The notes under the pieces were generated by a model, which was given only the letters and a program-made list of their open reading frames with translations, searched no databases and was not told the origin of the DNA. From Naasia lichenicola (GTDB taxonomy: Bacteria; Actinomycetota; Actinomycetes; Actinomycetales; Microbacteriaceae), in NCBI RefSeq assembly GCF_004801885.1, contig NZ_SSSM01000001.1, positions 682,001 through 746,000 of the forward strand: a stretch of 64,000 nt of DNA. The letters run 5' to 3'. Of this stretch, positions 24,888 through 35,689 are shown one piece after another (position 1 is the stretch's first letter; each line of letters starts with the position of its first letter). The position numbers were made by a program, and so were the translations under genes.

Positions 24888-25624
24888 CAGAGCCGTCCTG
24901 CCCCGAGAGCGACCCAGGCGGCTGCCTGGTCGACGAGGTCGTCGACCGTTCGCGCGGGATCGCGGCTGTAGATGGTCACGAGGATGCGAGTGCCGGTGGC
25001 ATCGCTGAAGGCGGTGGAGGCGAATGGAGTCGGGAACCCGGCGACGACGGAAGCATCCCCGGAAGCCGTGGCACTGATCGCGGCTCCATAGAACATGTCG
25101 GCTGAGAGGCCGGCCGCATCGGGCAGAGCGGTGACCGTGGCACGGACGAGATCGTCTGCTGTGAGATAGATGCAGCTCTCGTCGGCATCGAGTGCGAGTC
25201 GATCGGCGCCGTTGTCTCCCGACCAGGCCGACCACTCGTCAAGAGGAAGCAGTCGGCAGGGGTCGATAACGATCGCATCGCCGGGTGCGTCGGCGTCGAG
25301 CACAGGATCTCCTGCGGCGACGCCTGCGGTGCTGCCGTCCGGCAGATCGACCACCTCGCTGCCGTCCGGCGCGGGCTCACCGGGCGCGAGCAGGTCGGAG
25401 GATTCCGCGGCCTGGTCGTCCTCCTGCTCGAACGGGCCCGAGAACCAAACCTGCTCGGTCGGGTCGTACGGCGCGGTCGTGGGAGCGGGGGACCCAGTCG
25501 GCGCAGTGACCGTGGGTGCGTTCACCGACGGAGCACTGATTGATGCGCACCCCGCTAGCGCGATGAGCACTCCAGCAGCCGCGACGGCGCCTGAAAGTGT
25601 TCGGCCCACTCTCGGGAGATTCAT
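24887..25624 (-). CDS. Lipoprotein, DUF3558-like
   Basis: A 245-aa protein with an N-terminal signal and lipobox LIALAGC (Cys at about 26), then a Thr/Pro/Ala linker and an acidic stretch. The C-terminal half (IDPCRLLPLDEWSAWSG, ESCIYL) resembles the DUF3558 lipoprotein type, which shows a PC...L pattern and a second Cys. It should be anchored on the outer face of the membrane. It forms a two-gene unit with the following secreted protein. Confidence 0.72.
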   Translation of the reverse strand: MNLPRVGRTLSGAVAAAGVLIALAGCASISAPSVNAPTVTAPTGSPAPTTAPYDPTEQVWFSGPFEQEDDQAAESSDLLAPGEPAPDGSEVVDLPDGSTAGVAAGDPVLDADAPGDAIVIDPCRLLPLDEWSAWSGDNGADRLALDADESCIYLTADDLVRATVTALPDAAGLSADMFYGAAISATASGDASVVAGFPTPFASTAFSDATGTRILVTIYSRDPARTVDDLVDQAAAWVALGAGRL

Positions 25625-25693
25625 AGCCGAACCCTAGGTGTCCTCCATTCGGAGGACAAGCGCCCCGATGAGGGGGCAATCCGGCCTGACCAG

Positions 25694-25743
25694 CTGCCCA
25701 GTTCTGCCGCTTGAACGGGCGCGCGAGCGGCAGAACTGGGCAG
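25694..25743 (+). repeat. Family B palindromic repeat, copy 1 (perfect)
   Basis: CTGCCCAGTTCTGCCGCT at 25694-25711 pairs perfectly over 18 bp with 25726-25743 around a 14-nt loop. It lies between the divergent lipoprotein and SRPBCC genes, 28 bp before the SRPBCC start. Two further copies occur at 26181 and 45404. Confidence 0.8.
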
Positions 25744-25771
25744 TTCGCTGCATCCGTCGCAGACTGGACGC

Positions 25772-26164
25772 ATGACGAATCCGGTCCGACACATCGGGAT
25801 CAGCATCGATCGGGCGCCCTCCGACGTCTACGACTTCGCGCACGACCCCGCGAACCTGCCCCGGTGGGCAGCGGGACTCGGTGGCTCCATCGAGCTCCTC
25901 GACGGCGAATGGGTGGCCGAGTCGCCCATGGGGTCCGTGACCGTCGTGATGGCTCCCGACAATGAGTTCGGCGTGCTCGACCACACCGTGACCCTTCCCG
26001 ACGGCACACGCAGCCTCAACCCGTTGCGGGTGCTGCCCAACGAGCGGGGGAGCGAGGTCGTCTTCTCGCTGTTCCGGCTCCCGGGAGTGGACGACGCGGC
26101 CTACGAAGCGGACGCCGCTGCGATCGCGGCCGATCTGGCGACGCTGAAGCGCCTGCTCGAGTAG
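25772..26164 (+). CDS. SRPBCC family protein
   Basis: A 130-aa START-like domain protein. The opening HIGISIDRAPSDVYDFAHDP and the ending VDDAAYEADAAAIAADLATL are typical of polyketide-cyclase-like SRPBCC proteins, which bind hydrophobic ligands in a deep pocket. It stands alone and family B palindromes flank it on both sides. The ligand is unknown. Confidence 0.82.
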   Translation: MTNPVRHIGISIDRAPSDVYDFAHDPANLPRWAAGLGGSIELLDGEWVAESPMGSVTVVMAPDNEFGVLDHTVTLPDGTRSLNPLRVLPNERGSEVVFSLFRLPGVDDAAYEADAAAIAADLATLKRLLE

Positions 26165-26180
26165 CGCTCCCGCGGTCGAA

Positions 26181-26224
26181 CTGCCCAGTTCTGCCGCTCG
26201 GAGGGCCGTCCGTGCGGCAGAACC
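26181..26224 (+). repeat. Family B palindromic repeat, copy 2 (right arm degraded)
   Basis: The left arm CTGCCCAGTTCTGCCGC is intact. The right arm keeps only GCGGCAGAAC (26215-26224) before diverging. It lies 17 bp after the SRPBCC stop. Confidence 0.65.
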
Positions 26225-26383
26225 GGTTCCCTCGGCGCAAGCGTGCGCCGTGGGGCCCAACTCGCGAGCCCTCGGGGCCGACGTTCACGACGACGCACGC
26301 CCGGCGTCCGGAAGGAGCGCAAGCGCGCCGATAGGCTTCCTGCGGCAGGTCACCTCCTGCGGAAGACCAACGAAGGAGGCGGC

Positions 26384-27268
26384 ATGTCGATCCTCTCCGC
26401 GCTGCTGCTCGGACTCGTGCAGGGGCTCACCGAGTTCCTGCCGATCTCCTCGAGCGCGCATCTGCGCATCATCGGGACGCTGACCGGAGAGGGCGATCCC
26501 GGAGCCGCGTTCACCGCCATCACCCAGCTCGGCACCGAGACCGCAGTCCTCGTCTACTTCTGGAAGGACCTCGTCCGGATCTTCTCCCGCTGGTTCCTCG
26601 CCCTCTTCAAGGTGCGCGGCCCCAACGGACGCCGCAGGGTCCGCCGCAGCGACCCCGACGCCCGCATGGGATGGCTGATCATCCTCGGATCGATCCCCAT
26701 CGTGGTGCTCGGCCTGCTCCTGCAGGATGCGATCGAGACGACCTTCCGCTCGCTCTGGATCGTCGCCTGCACGCTCATCGGCTTCGGCGTCCTGCTCGGC
26801 ATCGCCGACCTCGTGGGCAAGCGGGTGCGCACCCTCGACCAGCTGACTGTGCCCCACGGCGTCATCTTCGGCTTCGCCCAGGCCCTCGCCCTCATCCCCG
26901 GCGTCTCCCGGTCGGGCGGCACCATCACCGCGGGCCTGTTCATGGGCTACACCCGCGAGGCCGCGGCACGCTACTCGTTCCTGCTCGCCATCCCCGCGGT
27001 CTTCGGCAGCGGCCTGTACCAGCTCTACAAGGTCGTGAAGGAGCCATGCGACGCGGCCGCCGCAGCGGCGACGGGGTGCCTGCCCGAGCTGTACGGCGGG
27101 CTCGAGACCGGCCTCGCGACGGTCGTCGCGTTCGTGGTCGGCCTGGTGGTCATCGCCTTCTTCCTCCGCTACATCTCGCGACGCTCGTTCCTGCCCTTCG
27201 TGATCTACCGGATCCTGCTCGGGATCGCGCTGATCGTTCTGCTCTCGACAGGGGCGATCGCCGCCTGA
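26384..27268 (+). CDS. uppP: Undecaprenyl-diphosphatase UppP (BacA)
   Basis: A 294-aa polytopic membrane enzyme that recycles the cell-wall lipid carrier by cleaving undecaprenyl pyrophosphate and confers bacitracin tolerance. Signature motifs [15 protein letters not shown] near the N terminus and PGVSRSGGT in the middle are intact, with about eight hydrophobic segments. The ATG at 26384 lies behind GAAGGAGG. A cytosolic insertion rich in Arg ([17 protein letters not shown]) and an Ala/Cys-containing loop ([18 protein letters not shown]) are present, as in actinobacterial relatives. Confidence 0.95.
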   Translation: MSILSALLLGLVQGLTEFLPISSSAHLRIIGTLTGEGDPGAAFTAITQLGTETAVLVYFWKDLVRIFSRWFLALFKVRGPNGRRRVRRSDPDARMGWLIILGSIPIVVLGLLLQDAIETTFRSLWIVACTLIGFGVLLGIADLVGKRVRTLDQLTVPHGVIFGFAQALALIPGVSRSGGTITAGLFMGYTREAAARYSFLLAIPAVFGSGLYQLYKVVKEPCDAAAAAATGCLPELYGGLETGLATVVAFVVGLVVIAFFLRYISRRSFLPFVIYRILLGIALIVLLSTGAIAA

Positions 27269-27402
27269 ACATGGCTCGGGTGGCCTGAAGTAGTCCGATC
27301 GATCGGTGACCAGCGGGGTATTTCGTGCCCCGATGGGGGACGTCAGAACGATTCGTCTACCCCCGCATGACATCGCGGCGCCTGCGATGCCATGATGTGG
27401 GA

Positions 27403-28422
27403 GTGAGCAATCTCGACAGGGATCCCGGGCTCCTCCTGGTCGAGGAGGACGCGCCCCCTGCTCGTCGCATCGACGTGCTCACACCCCGGGATGTACCCCT
27501 CGGCGGCCCGCGCGCCATGACGGTGCGTCGCACTCTCCCGCAGCGGGAGCGGTCGCTGATCGGCGCCTGGTGCTTCGTCGATCACTACGGCCCCGACGAC
27601 GTCTCGCTCTCCGGCGGCATGCGGGTGGACGGACACCCGCACACGAGCCTGCAGACCGTGACGTGGATGTTCGAGGGCGAGGTGGAGCACCGCGACACCC
27701 TCGGCACGGTGCTCACCATCCGTCCCGGCGAGGTCAATCTGATGACGTCCGGCTCCGGCATCGCGCATTCGGAGTACTCGACGCCCAGCACCACCCGACT
27801 GCACGGCGCCCAGCTCTGGATCGCCCTGCCCGAGGACCAGCGGTCCGGACAGCGCACGTTCCAGAACTACGCCGCGCCGCAGGTCCGCATCGGGGATGCG
27901 GACGTCCGCGTGTTCCTCGGCGATCTCGCTGACCAGCGCTCGCCGGTGCATACCTGGACCCCGACGCTGGGCGCCGAGATCGTGCTGCCCCCGCACTCGC
28001 GGCTCGAGCTCGAGGTGGATCCGACGTTCGAGCACGGAGTGCTGGTGGACGCAGGGCCCGTGTGGGTCGACGGCGAGCTCGGCGAGCCCGCGCATCTGCT
28101 CTACCGGGCGCCGCTGGCCGCTCCGCTCGCGTTCGAGACACGGGAGAGTGGCGCGCGGCTGCTGCTGATCGGCGGGGAGCCGCTCGGCGAGAGCATCGTC
28201 ATGTGGTGGAACTTCATCGGCCGCAGCCACGAGGAGATCGTGTCGTTCCGCGACGACTGGCAGGCAGAAGTCGCCCGCCATGCGGCCGCGACGTCGGCCG
28301 CCATCCAGACCGGCGACGCGGAGGCCTTCCCGACGGAGGGCTTCGGCGAGTTCCCCTCGACCTGGACACGGGTCCTACCCGCCCCCGAACTGCCGTCCGT
28401 CCGATTGCGTGCTCGCCGATGA
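27403..28422 (+). CDS. Pirin family protein
   Basis: A 339-aa bicupin. The N-terminal cupin has the metal site region MRVDGHPHTSLQTVTWMFEG and LMTSGSGIAHSEYST; the C-terminal half RLLLIGGEPLGESIVMWWNF is the pirin_C signature. Bacterial pirins can act as quercetinases or redox-sensitive regulators; the exact role is not predictable. The GTG at 27403 is preferred because homology begins there; an ATG lies at 27367. The 134-bp upstream gap has a 12-bp palindrome CCGATCGATCGG and no other signal. Confidence 0.88.
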   Translation: MSNLDRDPGLLLVEEDAPPARRIDVLTPRDVPLGGPRAMTVRRTLPQRERSLIGAWCFVDHYGPDDVSLSGGMRVDGHPHTSLQTVTWMFEGEVEHRDTLGTVLTIRPGEVNLMTSGSGIAHSEYSTPSTTRLHGAQLWIALPEDQRSGQRTFQNYAAPQVRIGDADVRVFLGDLADQRSPVHTWTPTLGAEIVLPPHSRLELEVDPTFEHGVLVDAGPVWVDGELGEPAHLLYRAPLAAPLAFETRESGARLLLIGGEPLGESIVMWWNFIGRSHEEIVSFRDDWQAEVARHAAATSAAIQTGDAEAFPTEGFGEFPSTWTRVLPAPELPSVRLRARR

Positions 28423-28509
28423 CCACGCCCCGTCCTCAGCTCGTCCCTCAGCCCCCGCCCTCCACCCACCGCCTCCGTCCCCTGCAATGACGCTTCAGAA
28501 GGAGATCCC

Positions 28510-28893
28510 ATGACCGACACCACCGCGCACGACACCACCGCGCACGACAGCACCTCGAACGCCGCCGCCGGTGTGCCCGCGGACAGCACCGTGCGCTTCG
28601 ACGCCGACACCAATCGCTACATCATCGAACTCGGCGGTGCCTACGCCGGCTTCAGCCAGGTGGTCCTCCGGAACGACCAGGTCGTCTTCATCCACACCGT
28701 CATCGACGAGAAGTTCGAGGGACACGGGCTCGGCAGCCGGCTGATCAAGGCTGCCCTCGAAGACGTTCGCGACAAGGGCAAGCGGATCGTCGCCGTCTGC
28801 CCGTTCGTCACGGCCTACCTGACCAAGCACCCCGAGTGGGCGTCGCTGCGCGACCGGCCCACCTCCGAGCTGCTCTCGAGCCTCGTCGGCTGA
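28510..28893 (+). CDS. Small GNAT N-acetyltransferase (YjdJ/COG2388-like)
   Basis: A 127-aa protein. Residues about 30-120 match the short one-domain GNAT group: YIIELGGAYAGFSQVVLRND, IHTVIDEKFEGHGLGSRLIK (acetyl-CoA loop EGHGLGS) and VAVCPFVTAYLTKHPEW. The N-terminal 30 residues are a low-complexity extension made by a duplicated 15-bp unit. An AGAAGGAGAT ribosome binding site precedes the ATG. The acceptor is unknown. Confidence 0.82.
   Translation: MTDTTAHDTTAHDSTSNAAAGVPADSTVRFDADTNRYIIELGGAYAGFSQVVLRNDQVVFIHTVIDEKFEGHGLGSRLIKAALEDVRDKGKRIVAVCPFVTAYLTKHPEWASLRDRPTSELLSSLVG
28519..28548 (+). repeat. In-frame 15-bp tandem duplication in the GNAT gene
   Basis: ACCACCGCGCACGAC occurs twice in a row, coding TTAHD-TTAHD right after the start. 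Confidence 0.75.
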
Positions 28894-28954
28894 ACGATCG
28901 GCCGGACGATCGGCTGAACGCCGGCCGGGCAGAGTCGCGGGTCAGAGTCGCGGG

Positions 28955-30061
28955 TCAGCCGACGGAGCCGTCCCGGCCGTCGGCGAAGCCGTCGCGCCCA
29001 TCGCCGCGGCGGCGGAGGTAGCGCTCGAACTCCTTGGCGATCGCCTCGCCGCTCGCCTCGGGGGAGTCGACGGTGTCACGCGCCTGCTCGAGCTGCTCGA
29101 TGTAGGCCGCCATGTCCTCGTCCTCGCCGGCGAGCGCATCGATCCCCGCCTCCCACGCGGTCGCCTCGTCCTCGAGATCGCCTCGAGGGATGGGCGTGCC
29201 GAGCACCTCTTCGAGACGCTCGATGAGCGCGAGGGTGGCCTTCGGCGACGGCGCGTTGTGCACGTAGTGCGGCACGGATGCCCAGATCGACACCGTGGGG
29301 ATGCCGACGACCTCGGCCACATCTGCGAGCACCGAGAGAATGCCGACGGGGCCCTCGTAGGTGCTGCGCTCCAGAGAGAGCTCGGCACGCAGGTCGGCGC
29401 TCTCGCTGGAGGAGAAGACGGAGATCGGCCGGGTGTGCGGCACGTCGGCAAGCATGGCGCCGAGCACGACGATGCCGCTGATGTCGGCGGCGAGCGCCTT
29501 GTCGATGATCTCGGCGGTGAAGCTCTTCCAGCTGCGGGACGGCTCGCTGCCGAGCAGCACGTAGATGTTCTCGGCGCTCATCCGCTCGAGGCGAGCGTCG
29601 TCCGACTCGTCGTCCGTCTCGTCGTCGGACTCGGTCTCGGAGGTCTCGTCGACCTCGTCCACCGCGTCGAGATCCTCGATCAGCTCGGGATCGATCATGT
29701 CGACGTCCTCGTCGAGCTCGACCGCGCGAACGAGCTCGGCGACGATCTCGTCCGTCTCGGGCACCCGGTGCAGCTCGATGCCGAACGGCATGCCGGCGAG
29801 ATCGCGGGTGGCCTGGGGGCCGTACATGGTCGCCTGCGGCCATTTGAGCCGGCGCACCCCGTCGTCGTCCGAGTAGACCATGGGGCGGGTGAACTGGTAG
29901 TCGAAGTACTGCTCGGGATCGACGTCGTGGATCGCCTCGAGGTCGAGGGCGTCGCGCAGCATGGCGACGGCACCGGAGGCCGCCTCGCCCGCGTCGTTCC
30001 AGCCCTCGAAGGCGACGACGAGGATCCGGCCCTCGCCGAATCGCTTCTCTGCCACGGGCAA
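28955..30061 (-). CDS. PAC2 family protein with acidic insertion
   Basis: A 368-aa actinobacterial PAC2 (proteasome assembly chaperone 2-like) protein. Conserved parts are GRILVVAFEGWNDAGEAASG, QYFDYQFTRP and ISGIVVLGAMLADVPHTRP. Between about 105 and 158 lies a very acidic stretch (DEVDETSETESDDETDDESD) where homologs usually have a short loop before the LLGSEPSRSWKSF element. The TTG at 30061 is chosen because GGAAGG lies 6 bp upstream; a GTG at 30055 is the alternative. Function in bacteria is unsettled. It diverges from the HAD-TrmI operon. Confidence 0.85.
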   Translation of the reverse strand: MPVAEKRFGEGRILVVAFEGWNDAGEAASGAVAMLRDALDLEAIHDVDPEQYFDYQFTRPMVYSDDDGVRRLKWPQATMYGPQATRDLAGMPFGIELHRVPETDEIVAELVRAVELDEDVDMIDPELIEDLDAVDEVDETSETESDDETDDESDDARLERMSAENIYVLLGSEPSRSWKSFTAEIIDKALAADISGIVVLGAMLADVPHTRPISVFSSSESADLRAELSLERSTYEGPVGILSVLADVAEVVGIPTVSIWASVPHYVHNAPSPKATLALIERLEEVLGTPIPRGDLEDEATAWEAGIDALAGEDEDMAAYIEQLEQARDTVDSPEASGEAIAKEFERYLRRRGDGRDGFADGRDGSVG

Positions 30062-30216
30062 TGCCGCCTTCCGATCGTGTCGTGCGCCGACGGCACACGA
30101 CCTCAAGGATAGAACTCCGCGGGTCATCGCCTGCCGGAGCCGCACTGCGGAGTGAGCGTCCCGCGCCCGGCGGGCGCGCCGCGGCGCCGCGCCGGCCGCT
30201 CCTAGACTGGCTTCCC

Positions 30217-32063
<1,847 letters not shown>

Positions 32064-32182
32064 ACTGCCCTACGGTCAAACGGGCCCAGCAGGGATCCGC
32101 GACTCCGCCTCACCACTCGTTCTCGCACCATGCGCCAGCGCCTCACCGCCTCGGCCGACCGAACCAGGGATTGCAGCCCTCG

Positions 32183-33157
32183 ATGACCTCGAAGACACGG
32201 CGCCTCGCGCGCACCGTCGCCGCGCTCCTGACGGCGGCCACCCTCGCGGCGGGCCTCGCCGCGTGCTCGACGGGCAGCGCCAGCAGCGACTCCTGCGATC
32301 CCGCCGCCACGTCGGGCGCCGCCTCCGACACGGTGACCGCGACCGAGCAGTTCGGCACGCAGCCGACGGTGTCCTTCCCGACCCCGCTCCGTCCCGACAC
32401 CACGCAGGTGAGCACCCTCATCGAAGGCACCGGCAAGCCCCTCGGCGACGGTCAGTACGTGAGCACCTTCCTCACGATCCTCAACGGCTCCGATGGCAGC
32501 GTGCTGACCCAGTCGACCTATACGGCCGATGACGCCGCGTCCTTCGTCATCGACAAGCTCGGCATCGAGGGCTTCAAGAAGGGGATGGAGTGCGCCAGGG
32601 TCGATTCGCGCATCGCCATCACCATTCCCGGCGATGAGGCGTTCACCGACGACAACCGGCCCACCGGCCTTGCGGCCGGCGACTCCATCGTGATCGTCGT
32701 CGACATCACCGCCGCGTACCTGGCCAAGGCCGAGGGCACGCTGCAGTTCGCGACCGCAGGTCTGCCCGCGGTCGTCCGCGCCCCGGACGGCCGCCCCGGC
32801 ATCCAGATCCCGACCTCCCCGAAGCCCAGCTCGCTCAAGATCGTCGACCTGATCACGGGCGACAAGGGCCAGGTGGTGAAGGACGGCGACAGCGTCATCG
32901 TCAACTACACCGGAGTGCTCTGGGACACCGGTGAGGTGTTCGACTCCTCATGGGAGAAGGGCACGCCGATCGCGATCACCGCGACCGACGGACAGGCCAT
33001 CCCCGGCTTCGTGAAGGCGCTGGTGGGGCAGCACGTCGGATCGCAGGTGCTGGCCGTAATCCCGCCGAGCGAGGGCTACGGCGATACGGCGAGCGGCAGC
33101 ATCCCCGCCGGATCGACCCTGGTGTTCGTGATCGACATCCTCGGGGTCGTGGGCTAG
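32183..33157 (+). CDS. FKBP-type peptidyl-prolyl isomerase lipoprotein
   Basis: A 324-aa protein with a lipoprotein signal and lipobox LAAC (Cys at about 28). Two FKBP-like modules follow. The C-terminal one, about 220-324, is complete (DSVIVNYTGVLWDTGEVFDS, IPGFVKALVGQHVGSQVLAV, IPPSEGYGD). The middle one, about 60-185, is diverged (LIEGTGKPLGDGQYVSTFLT, FKKGMECARV) and may be non-catalytic. It would help fold exported proteins at the membrane surface. It starts 7 bp-spaced operon context with pafB downstream. Confidence 0.88.
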   Translation: MTSKTRRLARTVAALLTAATLAAGLAACSTGSASSDSCDPAATSGAASDTVTATEQFGTQPTVSFPTPLRPDTTQVSTLIEGTGKPLGDGQYVSTFLTILNGSDGSVLTQSTYTADDAASFVIDKLGIEGFKKGMECARVDSRIAITIPGDEAFTDDNRPTGLAAGDSIVIVVDITAAYLAKAEGTLQFATAGLPAVVRAPDGRPGIQIPTSPKPSSLKIVDLITGDKGQVVKDGDSVIVNYTGVLWDTGEVFDSSWEKGTPIAITATDGQAIPGFVKALVGQHVGSQVLAVIPPSEGYGDTASGSIPAGSTLVFVIDILGVVG

Positions 33158-33164
33158 AGCGTCC

Positions 33165-34271
33165 ATGGCGGCCGATGCCATCTCCGTCGAGGAGCGACTG
33201 TTCAGCCTGGTGCTGGCGCTCGTGGCGACCGAGCACGGCCTGACCAAGGCCGAGATCCTCTCCAATGTGCAGGGCTACCGCCAGCGCTACGAGGTCCGCG
33301 GGGACAACGCGAGCCTCGAGCGGCAGTTCGAGCGCGACAAGGACGACATCCGCGAGCTGGGCGTGCCCCTCGAGACGATCGAGTCGCCGCAGGATGCCGG
33401 CAACAACCAGAACCTCCGCTACCGGATCCCGAAGGGCGCCTACGACCTGCCGTCCGAGGTCTCGTTCACGCCCGAAGAGGTGACCCTGCTCAACCTCGCC
33501 GGAGAGGTGTGGCGCGAGGGATCGCTGTCCAGCGAGTCGCACCGAGCGCTGCTCAAGCTGGCCTCGCTCGGCATCGCCGTCGATGATCCGACCATCGGCT
33601 ACGCGCCGCGGGTCAGGGTGCGCGAACCCGCCTTCGGACCTCTCACGTCTGCGATCGAGCGGCAGCTGGTCGTCAAGTTCCCGTACTTCAAGCCGGGGGA
33701 GCGCACCGCGCTGCTGCGCACCGTCGCGCCCCTCGCCCTGGTCCAGCATCAGGGACGCTGGCACCTGTCCTCCATCGACCGCGATCGGGACGAGCCGCGG
33801 ACGTTCCTGCTCAGCCGCATCGTCGGGCCTGTCACCACCACTCGGACCGTGTTCGAGCGTCCGGCGGGGGTGGATTCCGCCGCCGCGGCGCTCGCCGAGC
33901 TGGATCGCGTGCTGCAGCTGAACACCGTCGTCATCGCGGTGGAGCCGGGCTCCGACGCCGAGAGCCGCTTCGTTCCGCGCGCCATCGCCTCGACCGCTGC
34001 AGCCGACGGCGAGCTCCCGACCCACACGCTCAACTACTCGGACCAGGTGCTCATGGCCGACGAGCTCGCCTCGTACGGACCGGAAGTCCGCGTGATCCGG
34101 CCCGTCGCTATGCGCGACCAGGTGATCGCCCGGCTGCGCGCCGTGGCGGAGGCGCACAGCGCCGCGCGCGACGAGGCTGCAGGAGCGCCCGGCGCATCTC
34201 CGCTGACGCCCGCGGCACCGACGTCCGCCCGTGCGAGCCGGCGGCAGGCCGCCGCGAGGACGACCCGATGA
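33165..34271 (+). CDS. pafB: WYL-domain transcriptional regulator PafB
   Basis: A 368-aa protein with an N-terminal winged helix (RLFSLVLALVATEHGLTKAE) and central WYL-type domain (LVVKFPYFKPGERTALLRTV, APLALVQHQGRWHLSSIDRD) plus WCX-like C terminus. In mycobacteria PafB and PafC form a heterodimer that activates the LexA-independent DNA-damage response. It begins 7 bp after the FKBP gene and overlaps pafC by 4 bp. No Pup ligase or proteasome genes appear in this window. Confidence 0.92.
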   Translation: MAADAISVEERLFSLVLALVATEHGLTKAEILSNVQGYRQRYEVRGDNASLERQFERDKDDIRELGVPLETIESPQDAGNNQNLRYRIPKGAYDLPSEVSFTPEEVTLLNLAGEVWREGSLSSESHRALLKLASLGIAVDDPTIGYAPRVRVREPAFGPLTSAIERQLVVKFPYFKPGERTALLRTVAPLALVQHQGRWHLSSIDRDRDEPRTFLLSRIVGPVTTTRTVFERPAGVDSAAAALAELDRVLQLNTVVIAVEPGSDAESRFVPRAIASTAAADGELPTHTLNYSDQVLMADELASYGPEVRVIRPVAMRDQVIARLRAVAEAHSAARDEAAGAPGASPLTPAAPTSARASRRQAAARTTR

Positions 34272-35305
34272 GCGCCCGGCCGATGCAGGCTCAGGACAAG
34301 CTGGCCTTCCTCCTGTCTCTCGTCCCGTTCCTCATCGAGCACGACGGCGTGAGCGTGACCGATGCCGCCGCCCGCTTCGGCGTCACCCCCGAGGAGATGC
34401 GCACCGCCGTGCGGCTGATCGCGATCTCCGGAGTCCCGGGGGAGAGCCGCCAGTACGGCCCGGACGACCTCTTCGACATCGACTGGGACGAGTTCGAAGA
34501 GGACGACCGCATCTCGATCACCCACCACGTGGCGATCGACGACTCACCCCGCTTCTCCTCCCGCGAGGCCGCCGCGCTCATCGCGGGTCTGCAGTACCTG
34601 TCGTCGCTGCCGGAGAACGCGGACCGCGCCGCTCTTGCGTCGCTGACCGCCAAGCTGGCGAGCGGCTCGACCGGTGGACCGGCAGCCGTCGCCGTATCGG
34701 CAGACGGCGGAGATGCCCGCGTGGCACCGCTGCGCGAGGCGCTCCTGGCACGGCGCCGCGTCTCCTTCGACTATCGCAGCGCCCAGGGCGACCGTGAGCG
34801 CCGACTGGTCGACCCTCTGCGCATCGACTCGGAGAACCAGAGCTGGTACCTGCGCGGCTGGGATCACTCCCGCGGTGCGGTGCGGATCTTCCGCCTCGAC
34901 CGGATGAGCGCGCTCACCGTCACCGACGAGGATTCGTCCACCGTCGCCGCGGACGTGCAGCTGTCCGATGCGCTCTTCGAGACCTCGCCCGACAACCTCA
35001 CCATCCGGGTCGAGCTGCCGGAGAGTGCACTGACGCTGCTGGGGGAGTACCTGCCGGACGGCACCCGGACCGCGCCGGGCAGCTCGGCCGACCTGGTGAT
35101 CGCGACTCTGCGAGTGGGACACTTCCACGGCCTGAAGCGCCTGATCGCACTGCTCTCCGGGGTCGCGACCGTGCTCGACCCGCCCGAGGCGCGGGCCGCG
35201 GTGGCCGACTGGGCTCAGCGCGGGCTGGATCAGTACACACATACCGCCTCCTCGACAGACGCAGCCTCGTCGGACGCAGCCTCCAGCTCTTCCGCCGACA
35301 AGTAG
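34268..35305 (+). CDS. pafC: WYL-domain transcriptional regulator PafC
   Basis: A 345-aa partner of PafB with HTH (LVPFLIEHDGVSVTDAAARF), then WYL domain (VSFDYRSAQGDRERRLVDPL, SWYLRGWDHSRGAVRIFRLD) and C-terminal WCX region. The start overlaps the pafB stop (ATGA), ensuring equal synthesis of the two subunits. The end is a Ser/Ala/Thr-rich tail (SSTDAASSDAASSSSADK). Confidence 0.92.
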   Translation: MSARPMQAQDKLAFLLSLVPFLIEHDGVSVTDAAARFGVTPEEMRTAVRLIAISGVPGESRQYGPDDLFDIDWDEFEEDDRISITHHVAIDDSPRFSSREAAALIAGLQYLSSLPENADRAALASLTAKLASGSTGGPAAVAVSADGGDARVAPLREALLARRRVSFDYRSAQGDRERRLVDPLRIDSENQSWYLRGWDHSRGAVRIFRLDRMSALTVTDEDSSTVAADVQLSDALFETSPDNLTIRVELPESALTLLGEYLPDGTRTAPGSSADLVIATLRVGHFHGLKRLIALLSGVATVLDPPEARAAVADWAQRGLDQYTHTASSTDAASSDAASSSSADK

Positions 35306-35314
35306 GGTCGGATC

Positions 35315-35689
35315 ATGCCGTGGTGGTCGTGGGTGCTGATCTGGGTCGTGCTCGTTCTGATCCTGCTCGGCACGCTCGCCCTGCTCGGCTGGCGACTGTT
35401 CAAGAAGGCCATGAAGGCCCTCGACGCGCTCGGCGAGCTGAGCGACAAGACGGCCGCCCTCGGCGATGCCGCACGCGACCTCGAACCCGATTCCTTCGTG
35501 CCGAGCATCCTCCGCCCGTTCCAGGACGTGCAGGACGAGGTGGCTGCTCATAGGCGGCGTTCAGCTGAGAGAAAGCAGTCTCGCCGGGAGAATCGCCTGG
35601 CCAGAGGTAGAGTGCTCGTGTCAGCAGATTTGAGAGGACAGAAATTCCCATGGGAATCTTCGGCAACGCATTCACCGGATGGCACCTGA
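35315..35689 (+). CDS. Small membrane-anchored protein between pafC and tatA
   Basis: A 124-aa protein with one N-terminal membrane segment (WWSWVLIWVVLVLILLGTLA) and a basic cytosolic tail (AAHRRRSAERKQSRRENRLA). Actinobacterial genomes often have such a gene here (family knowledge), but it has no named function. The frame runs 40 bp into tatA and through its ribosome binding site, so translation here could affect TatA synthesis. A true stop earlier in the strain's relatives would remove the overlap. Confidence 0.7.
   Translation: MPWWSWVLIWVVLVLILLGTLALLGWRLFKKAMKALDALGELSDKTAALGDAARDLEPDSFVPSILRPFQDVQDEVAAHRRRSAERKQSRRENRLARGRVLVSADLRGQKFPWESSATHSPDGT

Noticed and set aside
27295-27306. 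Palindrome CCGATCGATCGG before the pirin gene
   Set aside because: Palindromes of GATC/CG composition arise easily in this base composition; no second copy or regulator.
28930-28955. 13-bp tandem duplication CAGAGTCGCGGGT just after the PAC2 stop
   Set aside because: Too short and with no structure; likely simple slippage.
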